From Crocodylus rhombifer (lineage: Eukaryota > Chordata > Crocodylia > Crocodylidae), in assembly GCA_038503035.1 (NCBI GenBank), contig JAVSML010024626.1, positions 62,001-126,000 on the forward strand: a stretch of DNA of 64,000 nt, read 5' to 3'. Below, piece after piece: positions 35,901-47,900 of the stretch. Each line of letters opens with the position of its first letter. Positions within the stretch are counted from its first letter, which is position 1. The translations under genes and the position numbers were made by a program. The notes beneath the pieces are model-generated. The model was not told where the DNA came from and searched no databases. It was given only the letters and a program-made list of their open reading frames with translations.

Positions 35901-38900
35901 CGTCTGTGGGTGGTTCCCACTCCCCCAGTCTCGGGAGGCACCAGTCATTCATGACTAAAAAGAATGTTAGAACCATACCACCAGGCAATAGTGGAAGCCC
36001 ACACACTTATAAAAAGTTAAAGGACAGTGCCAGAGCTTTGCTTTTTCTGCCTCCATTGCTAGCCAAACTACAAAACTGTTTTTTGCCAGGACCTGGCAAA
36101 AATAAAATCTCAAGACTGACATTCTGTCATGGAAAAAAACTGCCAACATGAAACCCCAGTGGAAGCATCAGCCTGAGAAGTTTGCTGGGAGGGGCCAAAA
36201 AATCAGGGTCTTCCTGGATTACTTTTGTAGAACTGCAGGAATGCAGGTAAAATACACTTGTTTTAAAATCCTTTTATATCTAATACTTCGTTTATACAAC
36301 TAAATAAATGAGGCTGTTAGGAACTCTGATCACTGGCTTCCAGAGGGCAGAACTTCAGGAATAACAACTTACAAGGACCTGTAGGGTACTCACAACCAGC
36401 TGACTCATTAGGCTTTGCAGTTGAGGGTGAGAAAATTGTGAAGTTCCACTGGGTTAGGTAAAGGCAAGGGGCCCAATACTTGGGAAGAGAGTATGTACTC
36501 CATGAGAACAGGAAGGGAATAGTCAGGTAGTGAGGCTTATAATTGTGTTAGTACAACTACAAGGTATTAAATGAAAAGCGAATCAAATTCACTTACGCTG
36601 CAGTAATTCATGAGACTCTTGAAAGTTCCAATTTGTCAATATATGGAAATTAATATATCAGATCTAAAAGTATTGCTGTTATTATAATCTCTAAGCCCAA
36701 AGAGATTCTTTTTACACTACTCATTTCTCTGCCTATATCAGAATGCAAAATAGCCAGATTTGATCCTGAAATTTCTACTTACACAGCACAGTGCAATGGA
36801 GAGAAGCTATTACCATAAAATTTCCGGAAAGATTTCTGTTCTAATAGTACCTCTATGCAGTTTTCATGACCTATAAGAGATTAGGTATTCAGCATTAAAA
36901 AAGGGTTATAGTAGTTAAATTAATTCATATTAAGCTTACAAATGTACTGCATTCTAGCTTTTCAAATTCAAAGCTAGGATGAATATTGTATATACATCCT
37001 TATACAGTAAAACTAACAGAGCAGGATGCTTTTAAGGGAAATGCTATAACTAGATCCTTATCCAACGTGGGCAACAGTACTGTTTCTAAAAGGCCTTTTC
37101 TGTGTTTTCTTACAGTCTTATGTAGCTCTGCAAAATATTCTTACATATCCTCAAATATAGTCAGTCACCTAAAACTCTACACAAAAGCTTAATTTTCTGT
37201 TCATAATTTCAAACCACCTAACCAGGTCAAGCTGACCTATCTGCAGGTAGAAGTGTAACTGTAAGGGTAGTTCATATATCAATATGAGGCAAAGGAGACT
37301 TCAGTGAAGCCTTGATTTCACACCAGTCCCAAAGGGCTGGGATACTGTGTGCAGCATAACTGAAACCATCACCTTGTAGCTGATTATAAGGCAAAGTCAT
37401 CTATCTCCCTGCCTTCTGACTGAAAGGGTAAATGCAGAGATTTCTTGCAAATACTGTAGAGGGCAAAAGGGAAAAGGAAACACTACAGTCCAGTAGAATG
37501 TGGAGTTTTAAGATGTGGTTACCTTCTCTTGGGTTTCTAACACCAAATCTACATTTGAGCTTTGCAAAAGTGGAAGCTTACCATTATAACAGGCCCAGTG
37601 CAATGGTGTATAACCATGATTATCTTTCCAACTGCAGTCCTCTTCTGAAAGTGCCATTTGCAGTAATTCACTCAGCCAAGTGGCATGACCACGGGCTGCT
37701 GCAAAGTGCAGAGGTGTCCTGCCTCTGGAGTCCTTACATAAAATAGATACTTCTTGTTCCAGTAGCATTTGAACACATTCCTCATGCCCAGTCATAATCT
37801 GAAAACAAACAAACAGTTTGACATGGTCAGAGTCACAGAGGAGACATGGGATATGTATATGGCTTGTGAATGCCAAGTGGCTTGAGCAGGCTACAAGCAG
37901 GAGATGAGAATCTACTGTTCTTCTGGTGGCCACTCACGATAATGAAAAAGTATATGATACTAGTTTTTAAGGACAATCCTTACTTCCCTCCCAGCTTGAG
38001 GATAAGGACATCTGTTGAAGTCAGTTATTAGGGAGACCAATAAGTGTTTATGGCTAAAAATGGATGTTCTTAGAACAAAGGAGAGGGTCCTAAAGAAAGA
38101 CCAATCCAACTGCAGCTTAGCTGGGACAATGCAAGGAAGAAATGACAAAGCTAGAGATGAATGGGCATATGAGGAGTAACCATACTACAAAAACCAGCTG
38201 TTCCAGTAATCCATCTGCTATCATTATATCAGTCACTTTAGCTTTTACTAGCTTATGTTCTATGGCATTTTCATGTTCATGCACTGTTATCAGCATAGAA
38301 CAGATAGAGATAATCTTATGCCATGTTTTCTACTCTGTACAGCTGTTTCCAGGACTCTTACGGCAAACAGTTCATTACAAATGGGCATTTTATTATCTTT
38401 CCATTCTTTCTCACAGCAACTGAATCTTGACAGAGATGAATCTGAGAAGAGATCAGATTCACCCTAAATCTCACTGCACCCAGATTAAAATGTAAATCTC
38501 AGTTATGTGACCTAGTCTCCCCAGGCAAATGAAAACAAATCCTAAGAGGGAAGGGGCAGGGGAGAGAAATACAGAGCTTTTTTAACAGATAAATTTTCAG
38601 GTAACTCGCTTATCAAAATAATGAATGTAATAAGGCCTACAGTGAATAGATGAATCAGATATAAATTAGATAGACAACATTTGTTAAACTGGAATGTTTA
38701 TATTCATTAAGATGGAAAGCAAAGTTTAAACAGCTATCCATGAAGAACAGCTCTGTTCAAAACAGAATTTGGCTTCTCCTGATTTTAATTTTGTGAACAT
38801 TGTATTTTATTTGTTAAAGCTTGTTAATATTTTTGATTGTTTACAAAAGCATCTCTCCATTTAATAACTCTCTACACATAAGCAGAAGACATTAACTATA

Positions 38901-41900
38901 CAGTAAAAATGCATAATTAAGAAAATAAAATCAAACAGTTACCCCACGATGTAAAGCTGTGCATCCCAGGAGATCAGCCACATCTACAGATGCTTCCTTT
39001 TCAAGTAACAAGGAAACAGCATCAATATGCCCATATGCCACAGCAAGCATCAGTGGAGTTCTGGAAAACAATAAGTAATCACAATTTTAGATTCACATAC
39101 CATTTGTCACTGTTAACTTACCAATTTAGGAAAGTCCTCTTTTCTACAATGTTTTCCCAAAGATACCTCTCCCTCTTACCGTCCTCATGTCCTTACCTCA
39201 TCCATTTAACCCAAATGAATATATTTTTGTATTTTTTATTCTTAAACCGTAACAACAGTAACCATGTAAACCATCAGGATGGCCAACTGGCAGCACAATG
39301 GCCCAATGGCAGTCATAGCAGAAGGCAAAGAGTCAAGCAGCAGATCAGACAGGGAGTAGAAAACAGAACAGCAGATCAGGCAGAGGAAGGGGATCAGAAT
39401 GACACTCAGGGAGTGTGCAGAGCTGATTTGTGACCTGCCTGCCAAAAGAGTTGGCCCCTACTGTTTTAGGCTAGTGAAATCAAAGAGAATTCAATGTGAT
39501 ACTTACATCTGAGTTGATCTACAGAGTGAGTTGATCTACAGAGTGGTGGTTTTCACATGACAGTAAAAAGTAATCATGAGAGGGGTGGGATACGTTTTAA
39601 AAGGTGAAAATGTAAACAGCTTAAAAATTGCACTGTGGATTCTAAGGCCACATCAGACTCATCTGCGGTACCATACACTGCACATGCAGACGTTCCCTGC
39701 ACTGCTACCTACACAGACTGGGAGTTTTTAGATAGATGAATGCCATTTTAGAAAAGGCATCAATTTCAGTCTTTGAAACCATCACTTTGAAAAAAAAAGA
39801 AAAGAAATCCCTTTTTGAAAGGAAAAGGAAGCAACTGTTTTTGAATCTGGCTATGGGATTGTTGGTCCAAATGTGTAAATTGAATACAGTGGCTTTTCCC
39901 CATATATTTACAGGATTACACATGGGCAGATCTAGAATTTTGAAAAGGGAGTGCAGATGGTGAGGTGCATCTTCATGTATAAAACAACGCATATTTTTCT
40001 CCAGTTAAAAATTAAACTAAAAGCTTTACCAATATGCTAAGGGTCTAGGGCTGTATTCTTCAGTTTAAGATTGAAGCAGAAACAAAGATTTTATTGGAAT
40101 TAGTTAAAAACAGTCTGCAGGACTGTGAAATAGAAGCTACATTATGAGTGCCACTCTGATCCCTTACCCTGCCCAATCTGTTGCTCTACTTTCTGCTCCC
40201 TGCTCTGTCTGCCACTATACTGCCTCCTTCCACCCTGATCTACTGTGTCAAACATACAGGTTTCCTGTGCCACTTCTAGCACACGTACCACAGGTTGACC
40301 ACCCATGATCTATAGTATTTGCAAGTTCTATGGAAAAAACAGGAGTGGTGAAGCAACACAGCCCTTCTACTTTACTCTTCATGAGCAATGTACCATGAGC
40401 AATTTGCTATGCCAGAGGTGCTCAACCTCCAGTCCACAATCCAGATACCCCTCTTGGGTCTGGACATTTGTCATTGTGGGAGCAGTGGCACCACCGTACC
40501 CCACACTATCAAATTTCCAGCCCCATGGAAAGCCCTAGACACTGCACACTGGATTGTGTGCTTGATGTCACCATGCAGGGTCAGGTGGGAGGTCTGCTGG
40601 GCTCCAGGGCACAATCCCAGTATGGGAGGTCAGGAAGAGGTGGTATCAGGCTTGCTGGGCTCAATGCTAGTGGGAGGGGGCAGGCCTGTGGAGCCTAATG
40701 CATGGAGGCAGCACCGAGGCCCAGGACCCAATCCTGGCACAAGGAACAGGGAACAGATGTTGCTAGGACCCAGGGCCTGATCCGGGTACTCAGGACTCCA
40801 CCTGGCTCAAAGACCAGCTATGGGCACTTATCTGGCTCACAGGGCCAAAACGTTGAACACTACTGTGCTATGCCATTCATATCACAATACTGGAAGAATA
40901 CTGTCTGAAAGAAAACTTACTGTCCTTTGGCATCTGTCACGTTCGGGTTGTCTGCAACTTCTAGCAACAATCGTAAGCATGGTGTGTGACCGTTTATGAC
41001 TAGAAAGAAACAAGATATACTTAACAGTCTACAAATATGCAAAAACTAATGGGCACTTGAGCAACCAACATAAGAACTGAATTTCAGACGTTGTTTTGTC
41101 AGAACATTTAAGGGCAGAAGGTTCCTTTAAAGTGGGAAAACATATTCTCCAATTAAAGAAATAGAAATGAATGTTCAGGTTACTTATAATCAACTTATAC
41201 CAATTAATTTGTTCAGCAAAGATGGGATTACTTTTATTACATCCAAAAGTCATGTTGCTTTGTGGGCCTATGCCTGCAAATCCTTGCAGAAAACACCGTA
41301 AGAGAAAACCTAGTAATGTCCTACAGTGCAAATTTAACACACATTTAGCTACGCTGCTTCATAGCTGGCATTCAGAGGTATAAGGATTGACTGCAGAGCC
41401 CTTCAGTCAGGTGACATTAGCAAGCAGTATGCCACACTACACGACTCTTCCTATTCTATGGCTAGAGGACATCTACTCTCAGCTACTGTCAGTCTTGCAC
41501 CATTTGCCAGCATAACTTCCTGGAACTTTTCGATTGCAGACTAATCATTTTTTTAACGTCCATTTATTCCGCTCAAGGCTCTTAAAATAGGGCCTTTGGC
41601 CAAGATCTTCAACAGCAACTAATGGCCATGGGTACCATACCAGAAGTGCATCAAAATAGGCTAGATTTTCACGACAGCCTAAGCACTTGTCCAAAAATCA
41701 GGAACATTTAAGTTGACTCAAACTGGGTACCCTGATTCACTGTCACTACTGAAATATAAGTTCAACCAGAAGCAAAACTTGATTTCCCCGACCTTGTTTT
41801 CCTAGTTTAACCCTGGATCTCAACCTTTTCTCAATCAAAGGAAGTGTTTTTGCTTTTTAGAAATATAATTCTTAATTGCTACAAATCTGGAGAAACTTGT

Positions 41901-44900
41901 TCTCAGTGGGCACATCTACATGTGCAAATAATCTGAAAGCAGTTTACTCTCAAGTAAGCTACTCAAGAGTAAACTCTCCCAGGCACATGTCTACATGTGC
42001 AGGGACAAGGGAGCAGATTTGCTTGCTGCTCCTGGCAGTAGACTGTTCCTGTGCCCTATGGTCCTGCAGTGGGCCCCTGCAGCAGCCAGGGGGACCTCTA
42101 GAGCTCCCCCTGGGTGCTAGCCTGTGGGCCAGGAGAGAGCTGTCTCCTGGTGAGGGCTGAAATATTGCTCCCTGCCCCCAGGACCTGCCTGCTGCTGGGG
42201 CAGGCTCTGCCATCAGAGCCCAGGTGGAGACAGTGTCCCCCTGCCCTGGCAGCACACAACACCGAGCCCCCACTCCATGATCACAGGGCTGGGAGATCCT
42301 TATCTCCCAACCCAAGCCCGGCAGTTAAGGGGCTGGGACTGGGGCTGGGAGATCCTTATCTCTCAGTGTCAACTCTGCAGTTGCGGGTACGGTGCTGGTG
42401 GATGCTTCTCTCCCAGCCCAAGCCCTGCAGTCACAGGACCCAAGCCAGGAGATGGTTCTCTCCCAGTGCCAGCTCCATAGTCATGGAGCTGGCACAGGGA
42501 GGTTCTTCTCTCCTAGCCCAAGCCCCTTAGTCACAATGGAACCATGGAGCTGGTGCTGGAAGAGAAGGATGTCCTAGCCCAGGCCCCACAACCGCAGAAC
42601 TCAGACTGGGATAGAAGAATCTCCCAGCCCTGGCCCCACGACTGAGGAAGCAGGAACAAATTGTCCCCGCCCAGGCTCTGGTGGCAGAGCCCTCCATGGC
42701 ATCAGGCAGCTCCTAGGGGCATGGAGCAATCTCCCACTCCCTGCTTCCCAGCTGCCAATGTCCCCCTGTCCCAGCAGCAGGGAGTTCCCAGGCCCTGCTC
42801 CATGATCCATCAGGCATCTACACATGCACTACTGTGCACTAAGTAATCTTGAGTAAATTTGCTACTTGCATTTGCAGGTAGCCAATTTACTCATGATTAG
42901 AGCCAATTACTGTGCGGTAAGTGTCTGCACATGTAGATGCTGATGGTTACTGTGCAGTAATTGGCTCTACTGTGCAGTTAAGCATCTTGTGTAGACACAC
43001 CCAGTGTAATGTTTTGTTTTTTTTACTGGGGTAGAAACTGATAAAAACATAGACTTGTTTAGGCTGCAGGAGGTCAAGGTTTACTTAGCATACCAAATGG
43101 ATGGAACAGACTTCTTTTTTTGTTAATGCAATAATTTTTCCATCATCTGGATATAACATGGCTGTGTTCTCCTGATAATGGGAGAGTTGCTTCTCTCCAC
43201 TGCCCAGCTTCTGTGGGTTGCTACAATAAGCTTTGTGTACAGTCTAAGTCATATTATGCTGACCAAGAAACTTGTACACCATATCTCAACTTTTGAATTA
43301 CCCTTCCCAAACAGGCAACGACCTTTCGTCACTCCAGCTATAAAATGTTTTAGATATTTATCTAAATGTTTTGGATATTTAGGACGAGCACACGTGGAAC
43401 ATGTAAAGAACTACAGTATTGCTTCACAGTAAAATCTTCTCCCTGGGAAGAGCAAGAGAAATCAAAAGCTTTCATACCAACGTGCAAAAAAGAATTTAGG
43501 GAGATGAACAATGAAACAGGCGATGCAAGAAACTCTCAGGAGCTGGCTTAGCAGTCACTCTGTAATACAGGCCTTAAAGGGAGCACAAGTTAGGCCAGTA
43601 GAAGTAGCATGGCTAGGCAGACCATTTGCATTAGACTACCAATACAAAAGGAGATGCATCTAATCTAGACTAGAGGAAGTGTCACTATAATATGGAACCA
43701 AAAGATATGGTATAGGAGGAGTATACAAGGGGATTCTACATGAGGTTATTTTATAGGACATCCTCAGAAAACAATAGAAATTGTATTAGTTGCATTATTT
43801 TTTGTAGATAAATAACAAATCTTTATAATGAAAGGAGCTATATAAAATTAAGTAAAACTCAACAACTTGTTAAAGTTTGTAAAAATTTTTTCCTTTAACT
43901 GTTGCTCCCTGCAGCTGTAATACAGGAGCTGTCTTTCAGCATGCCATTGATCTGACCAACCACCTGCTTTGGGATCAGGAAGGACTTTTTTCCACATTGG
44001 GGTTAAACTGGCAGGTCCGATGGCTTCTCTTTTTTTGCCTTCTTCACAGCATCATGGAGGCACAAATCAGCTAATTACAGAGGACTTAGAAATTTCTCTT
44101 AGGAGTGTGTAGAAATGTTTAATTTACTGTAACTTGTGACCTACATCCAGTGCAGATACAATCCAAAGGGCCAGCTCCCAGAAGTAACAGAGCCTTGCTA
44201 TTTTAGTAGACCTTGGGCCTCTACTTGACAGACTGAAGTCCTCCTCTAGGGGAGGAATGATTCTGAAAGAACAAGCTGAATCCTCAGACAGAATACTCTG
44301 AATAATGGGTGGGGGCCCTGTAAGCCCACCCTGGAGCCAATGGTAAGGGAGAGTCAACATGGTGATGTACAACATCCTTCCCCACTGTTAAGTTAACAGA
44401 CTTGATGCCTCTTGCTTAAATTCATCTCTGAATTGGCCTTCATTCACCTGCATGTCCTGATCAACTGATAAAGAACTAAAGCCTACAGGAATGTAAAACA
44501 TTAGTGCCAAAGCACTTTGTTCCTTGATCTGGAACAGCAGTAGTAACAGTATATCCTTTTCCCAGATCTCTAACCATTGAAATACAAGTATATTATAAAC
44601 TAATACTTCATATCAGCATATTTGCCACGTATCTAGCTTCAAGCACACCATTAGTCCCATGGACTTCAATTAGACTACTTACATACTTAAATGTATAGGC
44701 ACCGGCTAACCTAATTGACTTGGTCTAAAACTTGAGCAAGTATTATATATTCCATCCAGCAGGGGGCACTATATGCAAAATACCAGTAATACATTACAGG
44801 CTGCCCAAAGTAGTAATACAACACATCCTCACTTATCCAAACCTCTTTGAAAAGCTATTTGGATAGCTGAATTCAGTTGGATAGGTGAAACAGTTACAAG

Positions 44901-47900
44901 ATTTGGTACTCTATTAAATAAAGCTGTAAATAAAAGCAGTTTGTTACAACATTTACAAGTTAGTAAAAAAACTGTAAAACCTGATCTGTAACAGTGTAGT
45001 TGTCCCCTTAAGGAGGAATAGTCAACCGTGTTAAGAAAATCCAGCCTGGGACATTTAGGTAATGAAGGAGTATCACACTGGGAGCTTTAAAGGCTCCCAG
45101 AGAATAAAGCAAGAGAGAAGAGGCAAGCAATGAAGGGAACAGCATGCTGCAAGGAGCCAGAACAGAAAGGGGCTCCCTGTCTAGTGTTTGGTTGAGAACA
45201 GAGGGATGTTGTTTGGTTTGTTTGTTGCTTTGGAGAACTGGCTAGGGAGCTCCTAAGGAAGCACCTTCTTCTGGAAAAGCTAGCAGTCTAGGTGACCTGC
45301 TTACATATTCAGCTAATAGAAGTTCAGAATACCAAAGACGTGCTGTATATTCATGCTACACGCACATCTATAGCCTAATGGCTAGTAAGTCAGTTGTCTA
45401 GATACACATGAGATCATCGAGAGTTTTCAACATTAAGAAACTGAATTCTTATAAAATCACAGGGTTGGAAGGGACCTCAAAGATCATCTAGTTCAACCTC
45501 CTGCCAAGATGCAGGATGGGTTATTCCTAAACTTCCCTAGAGAGATACATATTCAGCCTCTTCTCAAAAACCTCCAGGAAAAGAGATTCCATGATTTCAC
45601 TGGGTACTCTGTTCCACAGTCTTGGTTTTTTCCTCCCCCTCCACCCAGTTTTAGAGTTTTTCCTGAGGTTAAATCTAAATCTGTATTGCCTTGCATCTTG
45701 CCCTTTGTGACAGGGAAGAACAATTGTGGCTATATTTATTGCAAAGTATTAAAAATAATACATTTTAATAAGGAGTGGAATTAAAAAAAAAATCTATAAA
45801 CGTGTAAATAGAGAAGGAGGCCAAATTGAAAGAAGAAGTGAAGGAAAAATAAGATGCCTACTTGTATACACAGAGTATGATACTCCAGAATACTGGTACA
45901 AATCATACATACATCAAATCTTAATCATGAATTGTGTGGGGTATATTTTCCACTTGCTTTACATACCATAATTCCTGTTTTAAGATTAGTGTATTTTCTG
46001 TATCAAAATAAAATGATACTCATCTCTACTGCATTTTATATTCAGCTTAATACCTAGTGACATTAGACAACTATCTAAAGACTTCTTTTAAAAAAAAGAC
46101 ATTAACTGATTCTGATATACTCTCATTGCTGTGCACATTGTCTTAAAACCATGCACACCTTGGATGCAATATTTAAGACGACAGAAAACATGTTTTTGAT
46201 CTATGCTGAAGGTCTACAATATAGGTTTTCCTTCATATGCTTTTGCCTTTTAACTGTGTCAGGCAACTTGGACACTACATGGTTTACCCTGTGCAAGCGA
46301 TCACACTTTTGCCTTCTTAAATACTGTTAGATGGCTTTTAGACTGGCTTTTTATTCTAAGCAGAAAAAACTACAAGTACATTTGGGTCTGAAAGTGAACC
46401 CATAAAAAGGTACTGATCCTATTTCACCACTAGAGGTCAGCACTGAACCACATGAAGTTCATCAGTCAGGTGTCCAACACTGGAGTTATTATTCCGAGTG
46501 CTACCATGGAGGAATATTCACCATATTAAAAAAACACCTTCAATATATACAATGCAAATTCTACATTTTGTAATTAATGTCAGTATCTTACAGCACGTAG
46601 CAAATGAAAGATTAGAAGATTAAAACTTGTGGAACTGACCAGCTCCCTTGAAGTTCATTAGCTAGTTCTTGTGAATGGATGAATTCCTCTGTGCATTAGA
46701 GCAAGTAATGGACATCCTACCCTAGAAGCTCACTGAACACATCTGACAGTAGAAAAGCAGGGTTGGACTTCTACCTGAAGCAAGTGCAAAATTCCCCCAC
46801 CTGCTCATTAACTGGAATCTGCCTTGATCCTCAGCCTTTGTTTCTAATAAGACCTGCCTCATTTCTACTTAGCCCTTTGTCTGGGAACTCTTGAGTGTAA
46901 GATGGGATGAGGCAAATGGTTACACAGAAAGGGGAGAAAGGTAAGAAGGAAGGAAATAATCTCCGGTGAAGGGTGTTTAGGATCAAGTTATAAAGGAAGA
47001 TGTGGAACCTTTTTGGAGGAAAAACAGGAGGTTGATACAATTAAAGTCAAAGCCATCCTCTATGCTCTGAGAGTTAAGTAAATTAGCCATAACTTCCCGA
47101 AGAGAAGCTAACTATACAAGCATCACCAACAACCTCTCTCACGTTGAAATAAACTATATCCACATTCACCTGAGGCATGGAGTGGAGTTCTTTTGGTGAC
47201 ATTATCTTTTACTGTGATGGAAGCACCCTGACTGAGGAGAGCTTCAACACATTCTGTGTGTCCTTTAAACGCAGCCAAGTCCAAGGCAGTGCGACCTCTC
47301 TCATCCTTAATATCCAGGTCTACCGAAGTTTGGAGAAGTACCTCCAAGGCTTGATGATGACCATTATAGGCCTAGATATCCAAGACGGGCAACAGAAGAA
47401 ATAAAACAACACAGATTTGAGTCAGAACTATATTAACATACAAGTACACATATTTGCTGCATGGGAATATGATTTTTCATTTATATTATAGCATACCACT
47501 ATGTTATCCTGATACTTCCGGAGTTGATGGTCTGAACTTCCATGTACACATGGATCTCCCCACATTCTATTGTGGATGGCAGAAGAGGCCAGAAGGTACT
47601 AATGCAGAGGCAGGCAATTATTTCAGGCGGAAGGCAGCTTACCTGGTTTTGGCAGGCTGTCGAGGGCCACATGGGTAGCCCTCAACAGGTGCCCCGCGCC
47701 CTGGTCACCATCTTGGTCCCAAGACATTGGGACATTGGTCCCATGTCCCAGGGCCAGCACCGGTGGGGCCCAAAGCAGGGCACAGGCTGGCAAGGGTCTG
47801 TGGAGCCGGGCTAGGCTGCACCAGCAGGAAGAGGGGGAAACTGGCCTGGCTCCATAGAGCCCCTGCCAGCCGGGACCTGGTGCTCCTGCCACCCTGATCT

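Larger units (their letters stand above)
31360..36782 (-). other. ANKRD44 intron with nested transposons and a GC-rich repeat
   Basis: This 5.4-kb intron contains the three-level nest at 32845-35460 and a GC-rich tandem repeat at 35731-35925. The remaining sequence is AT-rich with nothing recognised. Confidence 0.6.
41000..47169 (-). other. ANKRD44 intron with a MITE and a CR1
   Basis: This 6.2-kb intron contains the Harbinger-like MITE at 41908-43002 and the CR1 fragment at 45444-45725. The remaining sequence (43010-45440 and 45730-47169) shows no exon or repeat that I can name. Confidence 0.6.

Noticed and set aside
42289..42640. Regularly spaced repeats as a CRISPR-like array
   Set aside because: Units are degenerate end-to-end repeats without unique spacers, inside a vertebrate MITE; a minisatellite explains them.
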